From NCBI GenBank assembly GCA_023135025.1, contig JAGLTY010000156.1, positions 1 through 5,620 of the forward strand: a stretch of 5,620 nt of DNA, given 5' to 3'. Below, piece after piece: positions 1 to 5,620 of this stretch. The translations under genes were made by a program, and so were the position numbers. Under the pieces are notes generated by a model. The model was not told the DNA's origin. It searched no databases and saw only the letters and a program-made list of their open reading frames with translations. The DNA is from Bacteroidales bacterium (GTDB lineage Bacteria; Bacteroidota; Bacteroidia; Bacteroidales; GCA-2748055). Positions within the stretch are counted from its first letter, which is position 1, and each line of letters starts with the position of its first letter.

Positions 1-332
1 AAAACAATCATCCGGGGATTGTATTCGATACACTCACCTATGATTTCGGGCTCCTTGAAAAAGGTTGTGATGCAACCTGCAGATTTTCTTTCGTGAACAG
101 GGATGAAATCCCGGTAATCATCACAAATGTCAAGTCATCCTGCGGATGTACTGTCCAGGAATGGCCCAGAGAACCAGTGATACCGGGAGGGTCTGGAACC
201 ATCAAAGTGAAGTATAACACCAGAATCACCGGCACTTTTCAAAAAACCCTTCAGGTCCATACCAGTCGAAATCCCCAACCTATTGCATTAACCATAAAAG
301 GGGTTGTAAAGAAAATCCGGAATAAGAAATAA
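1..332 (+). CDS. DUF1573 domain protein, C-terminal part (5' end outside window)
   Basis: The reading frame is open from base 3 to the TAA at 330-332, giving 109 visible residues; the true start lies upstream. A GTG at 93 is an internal Val codon, because homology-like sequence continues before it (a Y-D-F-G-x-L-x-x-G segment). The visible part matches the DUF1573 pattern: beta-strand, then F-V-N-R-D-E-I-P-V-I-I-T-N-V, then the signature S-C-G-C-T, a Trp-Pro-x-E-P segment, P-G-G-x-G-T-I-K-V-x-Y, and a final strand ending I-K-G-V-V-K. This is an Ig-like (ASH/HYDIN-related) fold, common in exported Bacteroidota proteins, usually of unknown function. Two extra cysteines (G-C-D-A-T-C) lie about 26 residues before the S-C-G-C pair. 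The basic tail (K-K-I-R-N-K-K) ends the protein just after the domain. Whether it has a signal peptide or further domains cannot be seen. Family is fairly sure; role is unknown. Confidence 0.88.
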   Translation, partial: NNHPGIVFDTLTYDFGLLEKGCDATCRFSFVNRDEIPVIITNVKSSCGCTVQEWPREPVIPGGSGTIKVKYNTRITGTFQKTLQVHTSRNPQPIALTIKGVVKKIRNKK

Positions 333-333
333 C

Positions 334-3042
334 CTAGTTCTGATAATGGTTTTCTCGTGCATCGTCCTCATTATCCATCGCAGGGCCCTGTTCGATCTTA
401 CGCCAATCGATGGTTTTGTTGTATCTCTTCATGGACAGTTCAGCATTAAAAACGCGACCATCATGACGCTCCAGGGTATATGGGGTGAAATCCGGCTCTG
501 AGGTAAAAAAGTCCTGCAACAGGGAGGCAGTTACATCGAAGTGATTTACATAGGGTACATTCAGAATATTGTAGAGGGTCTTGAGAATGGAACCAAAATT
601 AGCATGCGTATGTGAAACATAGCTCTTTTTCACATACGGACCCGCCATCATCAGGATGGATCGGTGCGCATCCATATGATCCACACCACCCTGCGGATCA
701 TCTTCAGTAATGATGACCAGCATCTCTTTCCAGTAGTTGGTTCTGGATAAAAAATGGAGGACCCGGCCCACCGCCAGGTCGTTGTCAACCATAAAAGAGT
801 GTGGATAGGGGTACCCATCCTCCGGACGGATACTTGCTCCATGGTCATTGGGGATCATCATGGTTACCAGGGCAGGCATCTTCTCCTCACCTTCAATCCA
901 CATTCTGGTAAACTCACTTTCAAACTGATCCATCCTGTATTGATCAGGAATGTTCATGTTGTAGCCTGCGTAGTTATGGCTGGTCCTTGTGAACAGTGCC
1001 TTCTGCATGGGAACCATCACTCCATGGGCAGCACCGGTATTGGTGTCGTACCACTCCTCCCGAACATGAGCTGTTTCATTGGCCTGACCGAAATTATAAA
1101 AACTTACATTCTCTCTTTCCAGGGCTTCCCACAACCCGCCAATCTCGGCATAGTCTTCCGGATCCACACTGCCGATAGTTCCCGGAAAACGTCGTCCGGG
1201 TGCTTTGGAAAACAGCCTGGCGCTCTTGCTAACACTTGCATTGGCTTCCACCCATTCGTTTGGGATTACCCCCACCAGCCAGTGGTGACCATGTACCGAT
1301 GCGTCGCTGTCACAATAGTAATTGTCCGAATAGGCAAACTGTTTGGCAACTTTGTGATGGTTGGGAGAGATCATCAGGTTGGGGAACTCCTCCCGAAGTG
1401 ACTCGGGCAGGGTATATTCATTGTTGACCCCGTACCTGGCCAGGGTACTGTCGCCTGCACCACCTTTCAGCTGACCAAAGACCTCATCGTAGGTCCGGTT
1501 TTCCTTGGTAATGTAAACAATGTGTTTGATGGGGCTTTCGCGCAAACCGGGCAATGGGGGCAACGGGTTTATCCCATCGTCCATGATCCTTGATTCCAAA
1601 AAGGTGTTATCAATGGATTGCCTGGTGTAGGTTGCCAGTTCATCATCAGAAGGGATCCTTACTTTTTGGAAGCTGCCCAGCTGTATATCGCCAATATAAT
1701 CGCCCTGTGGTGGCATTACAAAACCTTCTCCGCCATTTGGTCCGGCCCCAAGACCTCTGCAGCTAATGATGTAGAGTTCCTTTTCATCTTCTGACAACTT
1801 TACCCTGGTGGGGCCCCATCCGGAAGGGATCAATCCCCTGGTGGTTCTGCCCGGAATATCGATAACGGCAACAGCATTAAATCCCAACAGAGCTACATAC
1901 AGCGTTTTTTCATCCTTGCTCATGGTGATCCCAAAAGGCAACAGTCCTCGATACCTGTCGATTCTCTCATCGACCAGAATTGGAATGGTTCCGACTATCT
2001 GTTGAGTGTGGTAATCAATAACCGAGATATTGTCATTGGTGGCATTGGTGACATAGGCAAACTGTTTCCCCACGGCTATGGAGTTGGGGCTGGCGCCCCC
2101 CACAACCTCCGCATCTTCCACCACCTGTCCGATCTGATGTCCTGTCTTGAATTTGCTGATTACCTTATTGCTGTTCAGGTCGATGGTAAACACGCTCATG
2201 GCATCGGGATGCAACGGGCTGCCCAACCCGGGTATTTTTCTTCCCTCAACCACGGTACCTTCTATGGATTCTATGGTATTATCGCCATAAGGGTGGTGGG
2301 AGATCATCAGGGAATCGTAATTATCGGGAGTGGCTCCCTCAATAAGCGGGTAGGAGTACATGCCCACATTTGCCACAAATGCCTGATTTTTATCAGGGCT
2401 CAAAGCGAGACCAAAGGGTTGGCGCCCCACCTGAACAGAGGCTAACTTCTTCTTAGAGTTCAGATTAATGCGCACCATCCTGAAGTTGCCCCTGTCAAGC
2501 ACCAGCAACTCATCTCCTGCTTCATTCAGCATCAGGTCGGAAGTGAAACTATCCTGGTAATCCACCCCTTCCACCATCCCATTTAAAGAGATGGAATCAA
2601 GCTTTGTCAGGTTCTCAATATCATAGGAAATGACCGCACCATTGTCCCCTCCGCTCAAATATACCGTCTTGGAGTCCTTTGCAAAGGCAACCCCCAGAAA
2701 AGAGCCTCTGGAGAGCGGTGAGGTGATCGTTCCGTCATAAGCGGGTACCCTGGTAGCATCTAACGAAGAGAGGTCTATAATGGTAAAGACTCCATTGTGC
2801 AGGGTGATACACTTTTTTCCATCCGGCGAGATGGCCATGCCGAACGGATCGTGTGTAATGCGAAGCAGTTCGCCTGCCGGTGTGACATGCCGGCCACTGG
2901 GTAGCACCGAGACTCCGTTCAGATTGATTTTACAGAATTGGTCTCTTCCCGGTACCTGTAAAACCTTCACCCGATTTCCCGGGTTGCCACATCCCACGAA
3001 CAGGATGAAGAGTGTCAACGATAAAAAGTGCCTTGATTTCAT
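334..3042 (-). CDS. Lipoprotein with YVTN beta-propeller and C-terminal phosphoesterase domain
   Basis: This complete 902-residue protein is probably exported and lipid-anchored. Residues 1-18 form a lipoprotein signal peptide (basic start, hydrophobic core, F-V-G-C lipobox, Cys18). Residues about 45-455 carry YVTN/YncE-like propeller blades, seen as repeats of P-F-G-x-A-x-S-P-D-x-K (67-75, 209-217, 369-377) and paired strands such as A-Y-V-T-N (329-333) and V-I-D. Residues about 505-845 are an alkaline phosphatase-superfamily domain of the Pfam phosphoesterase type (AcpA acid phosphatase/phospholipase C). Visible active-site candidates are Glu514-Asn515 in K-E-N-R-T-Y-D, Ser582 in A-S-V-H-G-H as likely nucleophile, P-N-D-H-G (731-735), and Asp781-Asp782 in T-E-D-D-P-Q-G-G-V-D-H. 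The family hydrolyses phosphate esters; the substrate here is unknown. The start is fixed by the signal peptide. The gene overlaps the upstream GNAT gene by four bases and is last in the cluster. Domain assignment is strong; residue roles are inferred from family knowledge. Confidence 0.93.
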   Translation of the reverse strand: MKSRHFLSLTLFILFVGCGNPGNRVKVLQVPGRDQFCKINLNGVSVLPSGRHVTPAGELLRITHDPFGMAISPDGKKCITLHNGVFTIIDLSSLDATRVPAYDGTITSPLSRGSFLGVAFAKDSKTVYLSGGDNGAVISYDIENLTKLDSISLNGMVEGVDYQDSFTSDLMLNEAGDELLVLDRGNFRMVRINLNSKKKLASVQVGRQPFGLALSPDKNQAFVANVGMYSYPLIEGATPDNYDSLMISHHPYGDNTIESIEGTVVEGRKIPGLGSPLHPDAMSVFTIDLNSNKVISKFKTGHQIGQVVEDAEVVGGASPNSIAVGKQFAYVTNATNDNISVIDYHTQQIVGTIPILVDERIDRYRGLLPFGITMSKDEKTLYVALLGFNAVAVIDIPGRTTRGLIPSGWGPTRVKLSEDEKELYIISCRGLGAGPNGGEGFVMPPQGDYIGDIQLGSFQKVRIPSDDELATYTRQSIDNTFLESRIMDDGINPLPPLPGLRESPIKHIVYITKENRTYDEVFGQLKGGAGDSTLARYGVNNEYTLPESLREEFPNLMISPNHHKVAKQFAYSDNYYCDSDASVHGHHWLVGVIPNEWVEANASVSKSARLFSKAPGRRFPGTIGSVDPEDYAEIGGLWEALERENVSFYNFGQANETAHVREEWYDTNTGAAHGVMVPMQKALFTRTSHNYAGYNMNIPDQYRMDQFESEFTRMWIEGEEKMPALVTMMIPNDHGASIRPEDGYPYPHSFMVDNDLAVGRVLHFLSRTNYWKEMLVIITEDDPQGGVDHMDAHRSILMMAGPYVKKSYVSHTHANFGSILKTLYNILNVPYVNHFDVTASLLQDFFTSEPDFTPYTLERHDGRVFNAELSMKRYNKTIDWRKIEQGPAMDNEDDARENHYQN

Positions 3043-3632
3043 ATTTTTTTTATCATCCTTTGAAAATGTAAGATCAGTTTCTCAGACAAAGGTATAGAGA
3101 ATTCTTCCAGAACCCAGAAACCCATTCTTTCATAAAAAGCAATAGCGGTTACATTCTCTTTTTCAACATCCAAAACAATTTTCTCGGAACCAGATAATAG
3201 GGCTTCCTTTTCAACCTCAGTAACCAGTCTATGCCCAACGCCCAACCCTCTGAAATGTGGATATGTCGCAATATTGCTGATATAATAATCGCCATTGCTC
3301 AAGCTGCCGGCAGTCCTGTTAAATTTCAACAGTATGAAGATTTTACGAAACATTCGCATCCCGATTTTTTTAAATAGCATATAACCGGTCCTTGAATTCT
3401 CACGTTTTTTTGCCTGCTTATCATAAGACAAAATCATTCCGGCCCGGGCACCATCTACTTCAGCAAAACAGACATGTATAAAGCTGAAGAGATTTGACTG
3501 ATCACAAAACAGATTCTGCAAGACGTTTTTTACCCTATCTCCAAAAAGAACACGGAAATAGGGTGCTGACAGCAAAATAAGTTCTGCAGCATCCACATGA
3601 TCTTCTGCTACAGCATCTCTTATGGTGATCAT
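3039..3632 (-). CDS. GNAT-family N-acetyltransferase
   Basis: This is a 197-residue cytosolic protein with no signal peptide. It begins with the typical GNAT opening strand (I-T-I-R-D-A-V-A-E-D). The acetyl-CoA binding motif A is clear at 117-133: strand Y-I-S-N-I-A-T-Y-P, then R128-G-L-G131-V-G133, the R/Q-x-x-G-x-G pyrophosphate loop, followed by a helix. A strand I-V-L-D-V (152-156) and motif B, with Asn160, A-x-A-F-Y (163-167) and E-R-M-G-F (168-172), complete the C-terminal half. The protein should transfer an acyl group, usually acetyl, from acyl-CoA to an amine; the acceptor cannot be predicted. Residues 72-106 form a strongly basic, partly hydrophobic insert before motif A. The start at 3632 lacks a convincing Shine-Dalgarno site (GGTACCAAGTT precedes it), but the N-terminal strand supports it. 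The gene lies 40 bases after the membrane acyltransferase gene and overlaps the next gene by four bases, so it is probably the middle gene of an operon. Confidence 0.9.
   Translation of the reverse strand: MITIRDAVAEDHVDAAELILLSAPYFRVLFGDRVKNVLQNLFCDQSNLFSFIHVCFAEVDGARAGMILSYDKQAKKRENSRTGYMLFKKIGMRMFRKIFILLKFNRTAGSLSNGDYYISNIATYPHFRGLGVGHRLVTEVEKEALLSGSEKIVLDVEKENVTAIAFYERMGFWVLEEFSIPLSEKLILHFQRMIKKI
3043..3061 (-). promoter_or_regulatory. Ribosome binding region and ATGA stop-start coupling for the phosphoesterase lipoprotein gene
   Basis: Reading the minus strand, AAAGGA (3061-3056) lies inside the last codons of the GNAT gene. It is followed by GATGAT-type bases and a run of eight A residues, and then the ATG at 3042-3040. 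The distance from AGGA to the start is about 13 bases, longer than the usual optimum. The GNAT stop (TGA, 3041-3039) overlaps the start as ATGA. This arrangement suggests translational re-initiation or coupling. The A-rich stretch directly before the start is typical of well-translated Bacteroidota genes. Confidence 0.6.
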
Positions 3633-3648
3633 AACTTGGTACCTGAAT

Positions 3649-3690
3649 ATCTATATATAGGATTTTCGTTCTCTATATCCTGATATAGAT
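3649..3690. repeat. AT-rich imperfect inverted repeat spanning a stop codon
   Basis: The left arm ATCTATAT (3649-3656) pairs with ATATAGAT (3683-3690). After a small mismatch (AT against G), AGGA (3659-3662) pairs with TCCT (3678-3681), leaving a loop of 15 bases. The right arm also contains a tight palindrome, CTATATC-CT-GATATAG (3673-3688), that includes the stop codon of the membrane acyltransferase gene. On the minus-strand transcript no U-run follows the stem, so it is not a standard intrinsic terminator. It could be a weak attenuator, an RNA-processing site between the two genes, or chance in AT-rich DNA. Confidence 0.4.
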
Positions 3691-4782
3691 TTTGTGTTTA
3701 TGAAGCCACTGGCATATATACCACAGTAAAAAGAGAACAATAGCATTGGTCAGGATCGAGGCTGTTAATGTGCCCATCCATCCAAACAGCAAAAAAGTAA
3801 ATGGATGAATGACAGACTCGATAAAAACTGCACCACCCACATGGGCAAACAGGTAAATAAACAGGGGATTCATCCCTACGACTCTTAAAAACAGGGACCA
3901 TTTTTGTCGCTTTTTTATATCAATCAACCAATAGGAAAAAGCCAGGGTCAGCAACGTCCAGCCCCCACTTACAATCACAAAAGATGAGGTACTTATTCTC
4001 TTGATAATGGGAGTAACTGGATTAAGGGCATATCCAACTACCACGCCTATCACACCGGCTATAATCAATATCTGAAGCTTTTGCATTGCCGTACGCTTAC
4101 TCATCAGCAACTGTCCGGCCAGCACCCCCCAGATCGTATGAGCGGTGGTTGGAATCGCATTAAACGAAACCCAGTGGCCTCTCAGGTCGGCCCCGCCATA
4201 CTGCAGATCAAGCCAGGTTCCGAAATTCTCATTGGCAACAAAGGGATGGTTGAAGCCCTCCACCGGGAAACCCCTGTAGATAATCTCAGTGATTGCCAGC
4301 AGAAGAAAGGAGAAAATGATTTGCACCCTGGCCGGTTTGTTCATCACCAAAAATGCCAGAATGTATGTCACCGATAGCTGTGCAAGTACATTCTGGAACC
4401 GAAACACAATTTCCCCGGCGCCGATACAATAGAGTGCCCAACCCAGAATTAAAAGTATACCTGCCCTTTGAAAGATATGCCTGATAATCTGAGAATGGGT
4501 CTGGCCACGTTTTTTTCGATTGGACAGGGAATAGGGCATGGCCACTCCCACGATAAACATAAAATAGGGCTGAATCAGGTCCCAGAAACACAGACCGTTC
4601 CATGGATGATGATGAAATTGCTTGCCAATGAAATAAATAATGGATCCTTCAAGCGCTGGATCGTACATGACCGAAAACAGGTGCGTAAATTCAGCAATCA
4701 ACAGAAACATGGTTGCTCCGCGAAAAAAATCAAGGGACAACAGACGCTCTGCAGGCTGTGATGGTTTGGATTGAGACATCAT
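3673..4782 (-). CDS. DUF5009 / NagX-type membrane acyltransferase (heparan-alpha-glucosaminide N-acetyltransferase-like)
   Basis: This 369-residue integral membrane protein has about ten hydrophobic segments (near 20-37, 67-84, 106-122, 131-147, 153-168, 210-227, 236-254, 266-286, 300-321, 327-357). It opens with R-L-L-S-L-D-F-F-R-G (13-22), a family hallmark. H-H-H-P-W-N-G (57-63), then D68 and P72-Y-F-M-F-I-V-G (72-79), match the H-x-x-W-x-G...D-x-x-x-P-x-F-x-F-x-V-G region of the HGSNAT/NagX family. That region carries the His acetylated in the human lysosomal enzyme; His58 is the best positional candidate here. P211-T-T, an A-G pair near 222 and G-M-N-P-L-F-I-Y (303-310) are further family landmarks. 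Length is normal for bacterial members. Known relatives move acetyl from cytosolic acetyl-CoA to an amino sugar across a membrane; the acceptor here is unknown. The start (tandem ATG ATG) has only a weak AGCAAGAA leader, so the second Met is equally possible. First gene of the minus-strand cluster. Confidence 0.88.
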   Translation of the reverse strand: MMSQSKPSQPAERLLSLDFFRGATMFLLIAEFTHLFSVMYDPALEGSIIYFIGKQFHHHPWNGLCFWDLIQPYFMFIVGVAMPYSLSNRKKRGQTHSQIIRHIFQRAGILLILGWALYCIGAGEIVFRFQNVLAQLSVTYILAFLVMNKPARVQIIFSFLLLAITEIIYRGFPVEGFNHPFVANENFGTWLDLQYGGADLRGHWVSFNAIPTTAHTIWGVLAGQLLMSKRTAMQKLQILIIAGVIGVVVGYALNPVTPIIKRISTSSFVIVSGGWTLLTLAFSYWLIDIKKRQKWSLFLRVVGMNPLFIYLFAHVGGAVFIESVIHPFTFLLFGWMGTLTASILTNAIVLFLLWYICQWLHKHKIYIRI

Positions 4783-4784
4783 TC

Positions 4785-4812
4785 TTGCTATATTAATAAA
4801 CTGATATCTTTG
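4785..4812 (+). promoter_or_regulatory. Bacteroidota-type promoter for the serine hydrolase gene
   Basis: TTG at 4785-4787 is followed by 17 bases and TATCTTTG at 4805-4812, a full match to the Bacteroidota primary-sigma consensus (TTG or TTTG, 17-23 bases, TAnnTTTG). Transcription would start near 4818-4820, leaving a leader of fewer than 20 bases before the ATG at 4837. That leader is T-rich, with eight T at 4828-4835, and has no Shine-Dalgarno site. The position inside the only divergent intergenic gap supports it. The TTG lies immediately upstream of the divergent gene's start codon. Confidence 0.65.
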
Positions 4813-4836
4813 GTATAAACCTATCTATTTTTTTTC

Positions 4837-5620
4837 ATGAAAAATTTATTCACACTTATTCTTTTTGCATTTCCATTCTTGGTAACAGCGCAAACCAGCT
4901 CTAATCAAAAATCAGATCCGCTCATTGCGGCCTCCCCGGAAAGTGTAGGTATGTCGGTCGAAAGACTGGAGCGGATTGATGCGATGTGCAAGGAATCAAT
5001 TGAAGATGGAGATGTGCCGGGAATTGTTGCACTGGTAGTCCGAAATGGAAAGATCGTTTTTCACAAAGCTTACGGGAAAGCTGATAGTGAATCAGGCAGG
5101 TCCATGAAAAAGGATGATATCTTTAGAATCGCATCCCAGAGTAAAGCGATCACATCCACTGCAGTGATGATGCTCTGGGAAGAGGGGAAATTCAGGCTGG
5201 ATGATCCTGTCTCCAAATATATCCCGGAGTTTAAAGATCCCCGGGTATTGAATAATTTTACCTATGGTGATACCAGCTATACAACTCTGCCCGCCAATAA
5301 AGAGATCACAATCCGGCATCTGCTCTCTCATACATCCGGTATTGGATATGGCATTATTGATGGAGATGAACAATTTCAAATGATTTACCATAAAGCGGGG
5401 ATTACAGATCTTTTTACAACTGAAAACATTACCATAGCAGAGAGTGTGAAGAAACTGGCTAAACTGCCGCTGCATCATCATCCCGGTGAGGAGTTTACCT
5501 ATAGCGAAGGTCTGGATGTCTTAGGGTATTTCATTGAAGTTGTCTCCGGCATGCCTTTTGATGAATTTCTCAGAAGCCATCTGTTCGATCCATTGGGTAT
5601 GGATGATACCTGGTTTTACC
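4837..5620 (+). CDS. Exported serine hydrolase, beta-lactamase/class C family (3' end outside window)
   Basis: The frame runs open from ATG at 4837 to the window edge, giving 261 residues. Residues 1-18 are a signal peptide (M-K-N, hydrophobic core, V-T-A with likely cleavage before Gln19), so the protein is periplasmic or secreted. From about residue 35 it follows the PF00144 pattern: S-P-E-S-V-G-M-S-x-E-R-L, P-G-I-V-A-L-V-V-R-N-G-K (61-72), the catalytic S100-Q-S-K103 (S-x-x-K), L-D-D-P-V-x-K-Y-I-P (121-130), I-R-H-L-L-S-H-T-S-G-I (159-169), P-G-x-x-F-x-Y-S (216-223) and D-P-L-G-M-D-D-T (251-258). The second catalytic motif, usually Y-x-N, reads Y222-S-E224. The third motif (K-T-G or H-x-G) lies beyond the window. 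Members include esterases, D-aminopeptidases, carboxypeptidases and beta-lactamases, and the type cannot be fixed here; an esterase or peptidase-like enzyme is more likely than a resistance beta-lactamase. It is transcribed divergently from the minus-strand cluster. Confidence 0.93.
   Translation, partial: MKNLFTLILFAFPFLVTAQTSSNQKSDPLIAASPESVGMSVERLERIDAMCKESIEDGDVPGIVALVVRNGKIVFHKAYGKADSESGRSMKKDDIFRIASQSKAITSTAVMMLWEEGKFRLDDPVSKYIPEFKDPRVLNNFTYGDTSYTTLPANKEITIRHLLSHTSGIGYGIIDGDEQFQMIYHKAGITDLFTTENITIAESVKKLAKLPLHHHPGEEFTYSEGLDVLGYFIEVVSGMPFDEFLRSHLFDPLGMDDTWFY

Noticed and set aside
305..360. A bidirectional terminator at the convergent junction
   Set aside because: The only pairing, GAAAATCC with GGTTTTC, is short, bulged, has a long loop, and is not followed by a clean T-run.
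754..1401. A 215-codon plus-strand open frame opposite the phosphoesterase domain
   Set aside because: It lies antisense to well-supported conserved motifs, starts inside them, and its translation shows no recognisable domain. It is a shadow of the real gene.
2002..2445. A 147-codon plus-strand frame opposite the propeller domain
   Set aside because: It is opposite the YVTN-like repeats of the lipoprotein; the Gly/Ile/His-rich translation reflects the repeats read backwards.
4286..4603. A 105-codon minus-strand frame inside the membrane acyltransferase gene
   Set aside because: It lies out of frame with the conserved family motifs and shows no start site or domain of its own.
4816..4823. 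TAGGTTTA on the minus strand as a -7 box for the acyltransferase cluster
   Set aside because: It differs from TAnnTTTG at the last base and no TTG is present at a suitable distance upstream, so I do not call it a promoter.
5092..5481. A 129-codon minus-strand open frame
   Set aside because: It is antisense to the S-x-x-K and Y-S-E region of the serine hydrolase, which is clearly the coding strand.

Overview
The window looks like chromosomal DNA from a member of the Bacteroidota, probably a free-living or environmental Bacteroidales-like or Cytophagales-like lineage. The evidence is the gene families (a DUF1573 protein, a DUF5009/NagX-type membrane acyltransferase, a lipoprotein phosphoesterase with a YVTN propeller), the weak or absent Shine-Dalgarno sites with A-rich leaders, and a close match to the Bacteroidota promoter (TTG, 17 bases, TATCTTTG) ahead of the last gene. 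I saw no RNA gene, insertion sequence, CRISPR array or attachment site. The assignment rests on families and promoter shape, not on a marker gene.

Layout. Bases 1-332 (+) hold the 3' end of a DUF1573 (Ig-like) protein. One base later the stop codon of a convergent minus-strand gene begins. Bases 334-4782 are a minus-strand cluster of three genes, read from right to left: a multi-pass membrane acyltransferase of the DUF5009/heparan-alpha-glucosaminide N-acetyltransferase type (3673-4782), a soluble GNAT acetyltransferase (3039-3632), and a 902-residue lipoprotein joining a YVTN beta-propeller to an AcpA/phospholipase C-type phosphoesterase (334-3042). The last two overlap by four bases (ATGA) and are probably translationally coupled. 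A 40-base AT-rich gap with an imperfect inverted repeat separates the first two. Bases 4783-4836 are a short divergent intergenic region. Bases 4837-5620 (+) hold the 5' part of an exported serine hydrolase of the beta-lactamase/class C family, cut by the window edge.

How the genes may work together. The minus-strand cluster puts two acyl-CoA-dependent acetyltransferases of unrelated folds (one membrane, one cytosolic) beside an exported phosphoesterase. The neighbouring plus-strand gene is another exported hydrolase. A theme of cell-envelope or extracellular substrate processing fits, but no substrate can be read from the sequence. This is mostly ordinary Bacteroidota gene content. The points most worth a second look are the arrangement of the cluster, the basic hydrophobic insert in the GNAT protein, the Glu in the second catalytic motif of the serine hydrolase, and the one-base convergent junction.
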